A stretch of DNA of 64,000 bases from CATQGW01 sp965262235 (lineage in GTDB: Bacteria; Chloroflexota; Dehalococcoidia; Bin125), in contig OZ253504.1 of NCBI GenBank assembly GCA_965262235.1, positions 62,001-126,000 of the forward strand, given 5' to 3'. Each line of letters starts with the position of its first letter. The stretch's first letter is position 1. Under the pieces are notes generated by a model, which made no database searches, had not been told where the DNA came from, and was given only the letters and a program-made list of their open reading frames with translations. Positions 38,618-46,651 of this stretch are shown here, in pieces. Made by a program: the position numbers and the translations under genes.

Positions 38618-38821
38618 GCCGATGCTAGCCTTCGACAGCATCTGCGCGATTTCAAGTTCTCCTATCCGATGCACGTTCGCTGAGGCGCTCACGATCAGCC
38701 ACGCAGCTCGCCTTTTCGCCACGAGCGTCTTGATGAACACAGTATTGTCAGACGCAACGGTCCAGAGCCGATCCCCCCAACTCGATAGCGCCAGGAGCGG
38801 TCTCATGCCTACGCCCCGCAT
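38609..38821 (-). CDS. Small hypothetical protein
   Basis: This is a 70-residue frame with regular codon use and a plausible fold (LWTVASDNTVFIKTLVAKRRAAWLIVSASANVHRIGELEIAQMLSKA). It is convergent with and overlaps the recombinase end by nine bases. I cannot assign a family. It may be the end of a gene cut by an earlier rearrangement. Confidence 0.3.
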   Translation of the reverse strand: MRGVGMRPLLALSSWGDRLWTVASDNTVFIKTLVAKRRAAWLIVSASANVHRIGELEIAQMLSKASIGSN

Positions 38822-38877
38822 CGTCGCTACGCGTCGTCACGGCCCGCCGGGCTGCGATCGCTGACCAACGACGCGAT

Positions 38878-39318
38878 GTGCTCGAGGTATGCCGGCCCGA
38901 TGCCGTGCGCATCCTTCAAGGATTCGCTCGCGACTGGGCAGGCGTCGGCGGATCGGAGCAGACGCCTACGGTCTGTCTGACCACACAGCTGGTTCGGCTG
39001 ATTGCGCGTTCATTCGGCCTTGCGGTCCAAGAGTTGTCGGTCACGCTGCTGCCGGACAACGAGGTCATAGATCGAGTCGCCTCGATGCCTGGACCGTTCG
39101 CGCTGGTCGAACCGCAGCACCTTCGTCTTGGTGTGCTTCCGCTGACCTTAGAAAGTCATATCACGTATTGCGCCCCCGGATTTGAATCGCAACCACGCCC
39201 CTTCCGCTCGATCCCGCCTCGGAGAACGCTTGCGTATCTCTCCGTGTTCGCGTCCGTCCTCCGCGAGATGGTGCAGCCCATCAAGCCGGTCAGCAAGACG
39301 ATCACCGGCGAGACGTAG
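38878..39318 (+). CDS. Hypothetical protein next to the insertion sequence
   Basis: The 146-residue frame starts at GTG 38878. The first 105 residues look like a real globular domain (VCLTTQLVRLIARSFGLAVQELSVTLLP), while the last 40 are Arg/Pro-rich and may be non-native. The tail overlaps a possible small membrane protein on the other strand, so at most one of the two is right in that part. No family is recognised. Confidence 0.35.
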   Translation: MLEVCRPDAVRILQGFARDWAGVGGSEQTPTVCLTTQLVRLIARSFGLAVQELSVTLLPDNEVIDRVASMPGPFALVEPQHLRLGVLPLTLESHITYCAPGFESQPRPFRSIPPRRTLAYLSVFASVLREMVQPIKPVSKTITGET

Positions 39319-39383
39319 AAGATCATCACTCGCGTCGAGGCCAACCACGTCAACACGATCGCGATGATTGCCGCCACTGGCAT
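39156..39383 (-). CDS. Possible small membrane protein
   Basis: This is a 75-residue frame from ATG 39383 with two hydrophobic segments (VAAIIAIVLTWLA and VMIFYVSPVIVLLTGLMGC) and a charged tail. gaagaa lies a few bases before the ATG. The hydrophobic pattern suggests two membrane helices. The IS630 element begins about 20 bases upstream of it. The call rests on the hydrophobic pattern only. Confidence 0.35.
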   Translation of the reverse strand: MPVAAIIAIVLTWLASTRVMIFYVSPVIVLLTGLMGCTISRRTDANTERYASVLRGGIERKGRGCDSNPGAQYVI

Positions 39384-39403
39384 GCAGTTCTTCAAGCCGC
39401 AGT

Positions 39404-40607
39404 TAGTGTCCCGAGTCGCTAATGCGATGAGCAAAGGGGTATGGTGTTGATCGAGCCGGGTTGGGCGGTCCGAGGCTTTCGCTGGAGCGTGATGCGTACC
39501 CGACTGGGCCGCCCGACGGTGGCGATCGTGCTGAGTGATGAAGAGCGAGAGACGCTGGAGCGCTGGGCGCGCCGGCCGACCACGGCGCAGGCCTTGGCGC
39601 TGCGCTGCCGGATCGTGCTCGCGGCGGCGGCCGGGCAGGCGAACACGGAGATCGGCGCGGCGCTCGGTTGCCATCCGGTCACGGTCGGCAAGTGGCGGCG
39701 ACGCTTCGCCCAGCGTCGGCTGGATGGGCTGAGCGATGAGCCGCGTCCCGGCGCGCCCCGCACGATTGGCGACGAGCAGGTGGAAGCGGTGATCGTCAAG
39801 ACGCTGGAACAGCAACCGCGCAACGCGACTCACTGGTCAACCCGTTCGATGGCCGCCGAGATGGGCATGTCGCAGACTGCGATCTCCAGGATCTGGCGCG
39901 CCTTCGGCCTCAAGCCGCACCTCGTGGAGCAGTTCAAGCTGTCGCCCGACCCGCAGTTCATCGACAAAGTGCGCGACGTGGCCGGTCTCTATCTCAACCC
40001 GCCCGACGCGGCGGTCGTGCTGTGCGTGGACGAGAAGACCCAGATCCAGGCGCTCGACCGCACGGCGCCGACGCGGCCGATGCTGCCGGGCGTGCCCCGC
40101 CGCCAGACCCACGGCTACGTCCGTCACGGCGCCACCAATCTCTACGCCGCGCTCGATATCGCCTCGGGCCACGTGATCGCCGACCTGACCCCGCGACACC
40201 GGGCCCGCGAGTTCCAGCGCTTCCTCGACCTGATTGACGAGCAGGTGCCCGACGAACTCGCCGTGCATGTCGTATTGGACAACGTGGCCACCCACCGGAC
40301 CGCGGAGATCCAGCGCTGGCTCCAGCGCCATCCCCGCTTCAGCTTTCACTTCACGCCGACCTACAGCTCCTGGATGAACCTGGTCGAGCGCTGGTTCGCG
40401 GAACTGACCACCAAATGGCTACGGCGCGGCGCCCACCGCAGCGTGGCTGAGCTGACCCGCGCCGTCGAACGCTGGGTCGACGACTGGAACGAACACCCGC
40501 GCCCCTTCGTCTGGCATAAGACCGCCGACCAGATCTTCGACAACCTCGCCGGATATCTCAACCGTATTCCCCACTCAGGACACCAGTTCAGACAGGAACT
40601 AGTGTCC
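39404..40607 (+). mobile_element. IS630-family insertion sequence (boundaries approximate)
   Basis: TAGTGTCC occurs at both edges (39404-39411 and 40600-40607), consistent with insertion at a TA target. Inside, AGTGTCCCGAGTCGCTAAT at the left matches the inverted right-hand sequence at about 40566-40584 at most positions (GTGTCC-GAGT core). The element carries one transposase gene. Its stop codon lies just outside the right TAGTGTCC, so the exact right end is uncertain. Confidence 0.65.
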
Positions 40608-40616
40608 GATGAATGA
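39492..40616 (+). CDS. IS630-family transposase
   Basis: The 374-residue DDE transposase has an N-terminal HTH (QANTEIGAALGCHPVTVGKWRRRF) and a second HTH-like segment (MAAEMGMSQTAISRIWRAFGLKPH). The catalytic D-D-E set is Asp in LCVDEKTQIQALDR, Asp in HVVLDNVATHRT, and Glu in SSWMNLVERWFAELT. A GYVRHGATNLYAALD motif typical of IS630 lies between. The start is ATG 39492; an in-frame ATG at 39441 is possible. It appears intact and may be active. Confidence 0.92.
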   Translation: MRTRLGRPTVAIVLSDEERETLERWARRPTTAQALALRCRIVLAAAAGQANTEIGAALGCHPVTVGKWRRRFAQRRLDGLSDEPRPGAPRTIGDEQVEAVIVKTLEQQPRNATHWSTRSMAAEMGMSQTAISRIWRAFGLKPHLVEQFKLSPDPQFIDKVRDVAGLYLNPPDAAVVLCVDEKTQIQALDRTAPTRPMLPGVPRRQTHGYVRHGATNLYAALDIASGHVIADLTPRHRAREFQRFLDLIDEQVPDELAVHVVLDNVATHRTAEIQRWLQRHPRFSFHFTPTYSSWMNLVERWFAELTTKWLRRGAHRSVAELTRAVERWVDDWNEHPRPFVWHKTADQIFDNLAGYLNRIPHSGHQFRQELVSDE

Positions 40617-40838
40617 AAGTGCCTGCCTGGTGAACGGGGAGAGGTTGGAGCAGCGGATCGACGCCCTCGAATGGGGTTGCGCCTCGTGGTGCGGGAGCTG
40701 CTCAGACCGCGGGACAACACGAGCCCGGCGGACTCACTTGCCTCCGATCCTCGGACGAGTCTGGCCACCGTGGTCGGATCCGTGCTCGCTCCTGCAAGCG
40801 ATCGGACTCCCGGGGAGCCCGACGAGACGAAGATTCTG

Positions 40839-41081
40839 ATGACGGTCAGTGAGGTGGCCGACGCGCTGAGGATTGGGCGGGCTCGATGCTACGAACTGAT
40901 CCGCCTCGGGGAGATCCCCAGCGTGCGCCTCGGGCGATCCGTCCGGGTGCCCGTGGCGCAGCTGCGCGCGCGAATCGACCTCCTCGCGGCGAGCGAAGAG
41001 CAGGAGATGCTGGACATCGATCTCCCGGGCGCCATCCGGTCTTCGGATCGGTCAGACTTCTCACGATCTCCTGTTCGGTGA
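40839..41081 (+). CDS. Excisionase-like MerR-type HTH protein
   Basis: The core MTVSEVADALRIGRARCYELIRLGEIPSVRLGRSVRVPVAQL is the classic short winged-helix of excisionase and helix-turn-helix domain 17 proteins. ATG 40839 starts directly at this domain; the frame is open back to 40671, but that extension has no family similarity. Such proteins direct recombinases or regulate phage and plasmid genes. It lies between the insertion sequence and a transporter operon and belongs with the recombinase module of 36.6-38.6 kb. Confidence 0.72.
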   Translation: MTVSEVADALRIGRARCYELIRLGEIPSVRLGRSVRVPVAQLRARIDLLAASEEQEMLDIDLPGAIRSSDRSDFSRSPVR

Positions 41082-41162
41082 CCACCCGCACCAGGTAATC
41101 ACAGACGGCGCTGGCGCTCGTGACGTCGACCCGAGCGAACAATGAACAAACAAGTACGCTCT

Positions 41163-41192
41163 TTGACCGATCTGCCCGGTTCGCTGTAGCCT
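41163..41192 (+). promoter_or_regulatory. Possible sigma-70-like promoter of the second transporter operon
   Basis: TTGACC at 41163-41168, followed after 18 bases by TAGCCT at 41187-41192, stands about 65 bases before the ATG of the binding protein. The -10 box is a weak match. The position mirrors that of the better promoter before the first binding-protein gene. Confidence 0.4.
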
Positions 41193-41257
41193 GCGACGGC
41201 CCGAACGGGTCTCGACAGACACACGCAGGAGGCACGCAGGAGCTAGGAGTGCAGCCA

Positions 41258-43255
41258 ATGAACGAGCGGAACTACTGGACGAGTCTGCGGGACCGGAAGA
41301 TCTCCCGCCGCACGATGCTGCAGGCGAGCGGACGCGCCGGCGTGGGCGTGGCCGGCCTGGCCCTGGTGGGCTGCGGCGACGACGATGACGACGACGCCCC
41401 CACCGCCGCCACGGAGCAAGCCGACGAGCAGGCGGAGGAACAGGCGCAGGCGGAAGAGCAGGCCGAGGAACCGGCCCAGGCCGGGCGGGCCCAGACGGAG
41501 GAGCAGGCCGAAGCGCAGGCAGAGGAACAGGCCGAACAGGCCGAACAGGCCGAACAGGCCGAGCCTGAGGAGGAACAGGCCGAGGAGCAGGCCGCGGTCT
41601 CCCGCTTCGACAAGACACCCGTCGACGGCGGCACGATCGTGGATATTACGGCCGTCATCTTCGATTCCGCCGACGCCAGCCAGAGCGTGTCCAGCGAGGT
41701 CTTGCGGGTGCTCGGCCGGATTCAATCGAAGCTCTTGCGATTCGCGAATCCGGACTCGGGCGAACTCACCGGTGATCTCGCCTCCGGATGGGAGGCGCCC
41801 GACGGCCAGACCGTCGTGTTGCAGCTCCGCGAGGGCGTGAACTGGCACGCCGAGGGGCCCGGCGCGGACCATCCCGCCTCCACCGCGGGGCGCCCGCTGA
41901 CCGCCGAAGACCTCGCGTGGAACATCGAACGTCAGAAGGCCGGCTTGTTGCAGGACGGCTCGGAAGGCGCGTTCAGCCGCATGGGCTACTGGAGCAACGT
42001 TGCGTCGATCGACATCGATGCCGGCGCGATGACGCTCAACCTGGTCAGCCCCAATGCACCATTCCTCCAGGGTCTCGCCAACGAGTTCAACCTCATGGGC
42101 CAGCCCGAACTCCTCACTGGCATCGAACCGGAGGCCCTCGACGTCTCCGCCGACAAGGTGATCGGGACCGGGCCCTACATCCTCACCGAGTGGCTGCCCG
42201 GCGAAAGCATCTCCGCCGTTCGCAACCCGGATTACCACAGCCCCGGCCCGCGGGCGCACAACTGGGTCTGGAACCAGTCGTTCGAGGATCCCACGGCCTA
42301 CCGGATCGCCTTCGAGCAGAAGCAGGTCGACTCGTTGCTGACCGGGGGCTCGGAACTGCTCCAGTCGATCCACGACGGGGCCGCGGATTCGACCTTCCTC
42401 ACCTACAAGGGCAGCGCCTTCCCGATTGCCGCTTACGTCAATACGATCCTCGAACCCTGGACCGACCCGCGCATGGTGAAGGCGATCGACCTCGCCATCG
42501 CACGGCGTGAGCTCATCCAGCAACTCGCGCAAGGGCTGGGGAAGGTCAGCGGACCCGTGCCGTGGGTGCAGGAGGCCTGGGCGATTCCGCAGGAAGAGCT
42601 CACCGCCTTCGCGGCCTATAGCCTCGACCGCGATGCGGCCCTGCAAGAGGCCAACGAACTCTGGAGCGCGGCCGGCGGCGCGGAGGTGGGCCAGATCGAC
42701 TGGGTCAATTCAGCGGCCTATGAGGCCACGCGGCCGGGCTCGACGGAGGCCGTCGCGCAGATGTTCAACCAGGCGTTCGGCACCGACCAGTTCCAAGGCG
42801 TCACCCAAACCTATGGTGAGATCTTCCCCTCTTGGTTCGACAAGACGTTCACCACGTTCTTCTCCTGGATTCCAAACCTTACGGTCCCGGACGCACGAGC
42901 GGACTTGGCCGCAGCGTTCAAGACCGACGCGGGGGGCAACTACTTCAGCGTGAGCGAGCCAGACGAGATCGATGCCAAGCTCGACGCCGCGTTCCAGGAA
43001 TTCGACTTCGAAGCCGCCAACGGGCTGGTGCGTGAAGTCCAGGACTTCATCATCGAGAACGGGCAGTTCGGTCGTCACATCATCTACAACGCCGTCGAGC
43101 CGACGGTCGCGTGGAACTACCTGCACCCCGCGCTGAAGTCGGAGAGCGAGGGCTACACCTTCGAGTCGGAGAGCCTGCAGGCCCTCAACTCGTGGATCGA
43201 CCCGGACGATCCGAGCATCGAAGGCCGCACGGAGCCGGAGCCGCGTCCGATCTAG
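41258..43255 (+). CDS. ABC transporter substrate-binding lipoprotein (second system)
   Basis: This is a 665-residue DppA/OppA-type binding protein. It has the same N-terminal plan as the first one: MNERNYW, twin-arginine S16-R-R-T-M-L, lipobox L-V-G-C39 and a GDDDDDD patch, then a low-complexity linker rich in Glu, Ala and Gln to about residue 118. The binding domain includes ESISAVRNPDYH, LTAEDLAWNIERQKAGLL, and a TGPYILTEWLPGE strand. It differs clearly from the other binding proteins of the window in sequence, so the ligand is probably different. Two permeases follow directly on the same strand. An aggagc site precedes the ATG. Confidence 0.93.
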   Translation: MNERNYWTSLRDRKISRRTMLQASGRAGVGVAGLALVGCGDDDDDDAPTAATEQADEQAEEQAQAEEQAEEPAQAGRAQTEEQAEAQAEEQAEQAEQAEQAEPEEEQAEEQAAVSRFDKTPVDGGTIVDITAVIFDSADASQSVSSEVLRVLGRIQSKLLRFANPDSGELTGDLASGWEAPDGQTVVLQLREGVNWHAEGPGADHPASTAGRPLTAEDLAWNIERQKAGLLQDGSEGAFSRMGYWSNVASIDIDAGAMTLNLVSPNAPFLQGLANEFNLMGQPELLTGIEPEALDVSADKVIGTGPYILTEWLPGESISAVRNPDYHSPGPRAHNWVWNQSFEDPTAYRIAFEQKQVDSLLTGGSELLQSIHDGAADSTFLTYKGSAFPIAAYVNTILEPWTDPRMVKAIDLAIARRELIQQLAQGLGKVSGPVPWVQEAWAIPQEELTAFAAYSLDRDAALQEANELWSAAGGAEVGQIDWVNSAAYEATRPGSTEAVAQMFNQAFGTDQFQGVTQTYGEIFPSWFDKTFTTFFSWIPNLTVPDARADLAAAFKTDAGGNYFSVSEPDEIDAKLDAAFQEFDFEAANGLVREVQDFIIENGQFGRHIIYNAVEPTVAWNYLHPALKSESEGYTFESESLQALNSWIDPDDPSIEGRTEPEPRPI

Positions 43256-43361
43256 AGGGCGACGAGCCACGCGAGGAGATCACTTGGGGGCCGGGACGCG
43301 AACCATGGGCTTCCGCCCGTCCCCTCTCCCCGTCTTGCGCTAGGAAACCGCCAACGGACCA

Positions 43362-44321
43362 GTGCAGCAGTACATCGTTCGTCGCGCGATTCTGAACATC
43401 TTCGTCCTTTGGATCGTGGCCACGCTGGTGTTCTTCGCCGTGCACGTCCTGCCCGGCAATTTCGCGGCCCAGCAGTTCGCCGGCGCGAACCTGGGCGGCG
43501 TGACACCCGAGGCGATCGCACGGGCCGAGGCGGTCCTTGGGCTCGACAAGCCCGTGTTCGAGCAGTACGGCACGTTCCTCTGGGATCTGGTGCAGTTCGA
43601 CCTCGGCGAGTCGTTCCGCTCCAAGCGCTCCGTCTGGAGCGAGCTCGGCCGCGCCGTGCCCTACTCCATTGAACTCGGCGTCCTGATCGTCCTGGTCGGG
43701 TTCACGATCGCCATCCCGGTCGGCATCATCAGCGCCGTCAAGCAGGATCAGTTACCCGACTATCTCCTACGCGGCGGCGCGATCTTCGCCCTCGCCGCGC
43801 CGGTCTTCTGGACCGCCTCGATCGCCGTCATCCTTGTCTTGCAGTGGGACCTCTTCAAGATCGATGTTGACGGCCAGCCCCATCTTTGGGAGGACCCGAA
43901 ACTGGCCCTCCAGTGGTATCTGATCCCCATGTTCGCAGGCGGGATCGCGAGCACCGCGACGACCATGCGGCTGCTGCGTTCCCAGATGCTCGAAGTGCTG
44001 CGCGAGGACTTCGTCGTCACGGCCCGCGCGAAGGGGCTGCCGGAGCGCACGATCATCATGCGCCACGTGCTGCGCAACGCCTGGCTGCCCGTTCTGACGG
44101 TCATGGGCCTGACGGTGGCCACGATCATCGGCAGCCAAATCGTGCTCGAGCAGATGTTCAACGTCCCCGGTGTGGGCCGGCTGCTCTTCCAGGCCATGAC
44201 GCTGCGTGACACGCCGCTGCTCGAAGGCCTCGTCTTGGTCGTGGCCTTCGTCGTGGTCTTCACCAACCTCTTCGTCGACCTCCTCTACGGGCTGCTCAAT
44301 CCGCGTGTGAGACTCGCGTGA
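43362..44321 (+). CDS. Dipeptide/oligopeptide-type ABC permease, DppB-like (second system)
   Basis: The 319-residue permease has the N-terminal VQQYIVRRAILNIFVLWIVATLVFFAVHVLPG helix, the EAA loop TARAKGLPERTIIMRHVLRNAWLPVL, and a conserved end DLLYGLLNPRVRLA. The start is GTG 43362. It follows the binding protein by about 100 bases, and its stop overlaps the next permease start by four bases (GTGA). No ATPase gene is in the operon. Confidence 0.92.
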   Translation: MQQYIVRRAILNIFVLWIVATLVFFAVHVLPGNFAAQQFAGANLGGVTPEAIARAEAVLGLDKPVFEQYGTFLWDLVQFDLGESFRSKRSVWSELGRAVPYSIELGVLIVLVGFTIAIPVGIISAVKQDQLPDYLLRGGAIFALAAPVFWTASIAVILVLQWDLFKIDVDGQPHLWEDPKLALQWYLIPMFAGGIASTATTMRLLRSQMLEVLREDFVVTARAKGLPERTIIMRHVLRNAWLPVLTVMGLTVATIIGSQIVLEQMFNVPGVGRLLFQAMTLRDTPLLEGLVLVVAFVVVFTNLFVDLLYGLLNPRVRLA

Positions 44322-45301
44322 CACCTCCCGACGCCTCTTCCGCTCTGCCGTTCGAGGACCGCATCTCGCCGCTGACGCGCGTTACGAGCGCATCCCGCGC
44401 CCTGGGGCGCTTCTTCCGCCAGAAGAGACTCGGCGGCTTCGGCCTCGTCATCGTCCTCGTCTTCAGCGCGCTGGCACTGTTCGCCGGAGCGCTGGGCCGC
44501 TACGACTCGAGCTTCATCTTTGATACGGAGAATCGGGACTTTAAGGCCGACCCCACGATCGCCGAGCTCGCCGATGATCCGGACATCGGCTCACCGCGTG
44601 TGGTCGCGCAGTTCCAAGCGCCGAGCGGCGACCATTGGTTCGGCACCGACAGGTTCGGGCGCGACATCTACGCCCGCGTGATCCACGGCGCCAAGCTCGC
44701 GCTGATCATCGGCTTCGGCGCCTCGCTGATCGCCGTCGCCGCCGGCCTCATCATCGGGGTGATCTCCGCCTACTACCTGGGCTGGATCGACCTGATCGTC
44801 CAGCGCGCGATGGACGCGATCTATGCGTTCCCGTTCCTGATCTTGATCCTGCTGCTCGTGCAGATCTCGGAGCCTTCCACGAGAAACGTCGTGTTCGCCC
44901 TCGGCTTCGGCGGGATCCCCTTCGCCGCGCGCCTGATCCGATCCGCGGTGCTCGCCGTGCGCGGATCGGAGTACGTCCAGGCGGCCCGCGTGATCGGCGC
45001 CTCCGATCTCCGCATCATGCTGCGGCACGTGCTGCCCAACATCGGTGCGGTGTTGATCATCACCTTCTCGATTGGGATCGGGGCCTACATCTTGGCCGAA
45101 GCGACGGTCTCGTTCTTGGGCGCGGGGCCGCGCGGCGAGATCTCCTGGGGCAGGATGGTGTCCTCCGGACGCGGGGCGCTGGACATTCATCCGTGGGAGA
45201 GCGTCTTCGCCGGTGGTGCGATCACGCTCCTGGTGGTGGCGTTCAACCTGCTGGGCGACGCCCTTCGCGATGTCCTAGACCCCCGCTTGCGCGGCGTCTG
45301 A
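44318..45301 (+). CDS. Dipeptide/oligopeptide-type ABC permease, DppC-like (second system)
   Basis: This is a 327-residue permease starting at GTG 44318 inside the stop of the previous gene. An N-terminal cytoplasmic leader is followed by about six helices, HWFGTDRFGRDIYARVIHGAKLAL, the EAA loop, GEISWGRMVSSGRGA and the terminal DPRLRGV. It is intact, with Trp present at the ISWGRM site. A run of 14 G bases lies 40 bases after its stop. Confidence 0.92.
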   Translation: MTPPDASSALPFEDRISPLTRVTSASRALGRFFRQKRLGGFGLVIVLVFSALALFAGALGRYDSSFIFDTENRDFKADPTIAELADDPDIGSPRVVAQFQAPSGDHWFGTDRFGRDIYARVIHGAKLALIIGFGASLIAVAAGLIIGVISAYYLGWIDLIVQRAMDAIYAFPFLILILLLVQISEPSTRNVVFALGFGGIPFAARLIRSAVLAVRGSEYVQAARVIGASDLRIMLRHVLPNIGAVLIITFSIGIGAYILAEATVSFLGAGPRGEISWGRMVSSGRGALDIHPWESVFAGGAITLLVVAFNLLGDALRDVLDPRLRGV

Positions 45302-45342
45302 TTCCGGTCCGCGGCGCAGTGGAAGCACGGTACCCACGCTAC

Positions 45343-45356
45343 GGGGGGGGGGGGGG
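45343..45356. repeat. Homopolymer of 14 G
   Basis: The bases between AC and C are an uninterrupted run of 14 G, followed by CGGGG. It lies in the 244-base non-coding space after the second transporter operon. Such runs are prone to slippage and to assembly error. It is not inside a gene, so phase variation of a protein is not implied. Confidence 0.8.
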
Positions 45357-45545
45357 CGGGGAAATTCGTTCGCTGTTCGGTTCGCGCCGCGTTGAGGCCG
45401 GCCGGCAATCGTGGCCACTCCGGCAGACTGGACACCGTCCGGGGTGGCTCGCGCCGATGGTCGTCAGGCAGGGGTTCCTCGTAGGGCGCACCCGGGCAGC
45501 GTCACGTGACCGACGCGGCGGTTACCAGCCTGACTCGGAGGCCGC

Positions 45546-45665
45546 ATGCCGATGAACGACGACTGGCTCGACATCGTGGCCGAGGAAGCTCTCGAACCGG
45601 ATTCGCCGATCGTGGATCCGCGTCAGCCGAGCGGCAGAGAAGAGTGCCACTGGGCGATGGCCTGA
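45546..45665 (+). pseudogene. N-terminal stub of an amidohydrolase
   Basis: The frame begins MPMNDDWLDIVAEEALEP and goes on to PIVDPRQ, which resembles the N terminus of metal-dependent amidohydrolases that continue into a D-P-x-H-H metal motif. Here the frame instead runs into antisense sequence of the haloalkane dehalogenase end and stops after 39 codons. So only the first ~27 codons are left. The family call is from recognition of a short stretch and is not secure. It would have followed the transporter operon on the same strand. Confidence 0.45.
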
Positions 45666-46513
45666 CCAATCGTGGCGGGAGAATCTTCCTGGAGGTAATG
45701 CAATCCGGGAACGGTCACTTCCTGCTGGTTGGGCCAGGCACGGCAGAACTCCCGTTGGGGACCTGTCAAAATCGATCCGGGCTCTCCGTTGATGAACAGC
45801 TTGGGCACGTTGCTCCCCGCCAGCCACCGGGAGTACTCATCGACGATTTCCGCTACGTCGGCGGGCTCTCCATCGAAGGGAATTTCCCTCGGCCAGGTGA
45901 GAGTCGGGCGGCGGGATTCACCGGGCTCGGTGTAGGGACGCCGGTAGACGGACATCTCCTCATCGCTCGGATCTCGAAGCATGCCGGCGGGCAGGATGAA
46001 CTCCACGAATGCGTTCTTCTCGAGCACCATCTCGTCACCGGCGGGCGACCGCAGGCCCTGGAACAGCTCTCGCGCGCTCGCCGGCCATGCGTCCCAGGTC
46101 AGCGGCCGCACCATCGCTTCCATATACGCCAACCCTCTGACCCGTTCCTGGTTCCGGTAGGCCCAGTGGAACCCCAGAGCGGAACCCCAATCGTGCACCA
46201 CCAACGTCACATCGTCGCCCACGCCCAGGGACTCGAACCAGACATCCAGGTAACGCCGGTGATCGACGAAGCGGTACGAGCCATCAGGTGCTTTGCCCGA
46301 GTCCCCCATCCCCACGAGGTCCGGGGCCAGGCAGCGGGCCGAGTTGGACAGATGGGGAATGATGTTGCGCCACAGGTAGGACGACGTCGGATTCCCGTGC
46401 AAGAACACCACGGGGGGCCCATCGCCCACGTCCACGTAGGAGATTTCAGTTCCGTCGACGGGAACTCGCTTCCGCGGGTGGGAGTCAGCAGCAGAGATCG
46501 CATCGTCGTTCAA
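45623..46513 (-). CDS. dhaA: Haloalkane dehalogenase
   Basis: The 296-residue alpha/beta hydrolase cleaves carbon-halogen bonds by an alkyl-enzyme ester. The nucleophile is D108 in VVHDWGSA, the halide-binding pair is N41 (LHGNPTS) and W109, and the catalytic acid is E132 in AYMEAMVRP. The base is H272 in VPGLHYLQED. This set (Asp-His-Glu with Asn and Trp) defines the DhaA/LinB subfamily II and separates it from epoxide hydrolases. INGEPGSILTG also fits. It is full length with no signal peptide. Its 3' end lies over an amidohydrolase remnant, so this gene was probably brought in by rearrangement. Substrates could be marine halogenated alkanes; that is inference. Confidence 0.9.
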   Translation of the reverse strand: MNDDAISAADSHPRKRVPVDGTEISYVDVGDGPPVVFLHGNPTSSYLWRNIIPHLSNSARCLAPDLVGMGDSGKAPDGSYRFVDHRRYLDVWFESLGVGDDVTLVVHDWGSALGFHWAYRNQERVRGLAYMEAMVRPLTWDAWPASARELFQGLRSPAGDEMVLEKNAFVEFILPAGMLRDPSDEEMSVYRRPYTEPGESRRPTLTWPREIPFDGEPADVAEIVDEYSRWLAGSNVPKLFINGEPGSILTGPQREFCRAWPNQQEVTVPGLHYLQEDSPATIGQAIAQWHSSLPLG

Positions 46514-46573
46514 GGTTTGGCCTCCAATTTGTCCGACGGTTCCTCATATGAGATGGGCCCGACTAAAACATTC

Positions 46574-46588
46574 TACTTCTCGGAAGTA
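46574..46588. promoter_or_regulatory. Short palindrome between the oxidoreductase and dehalogenase genes
   Basis: TACTTC-TCG-GAAGTA is a perfect 6-bp inverted repeat 61 bases upstream of the dehalogenase start and 64 bases after the end of the next minus-strand gene, in an AT-richer patch. It could be an operator for the dehalogenase or a weak terminator. Confidence 0.3.
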
Positions 46589-46651
46589 AAGCCGGGGAAT
46601 CCTTTGGTGACGCGACAGCACAGATCAAGGTCGTTGCAGTGGCGCGGTCTC

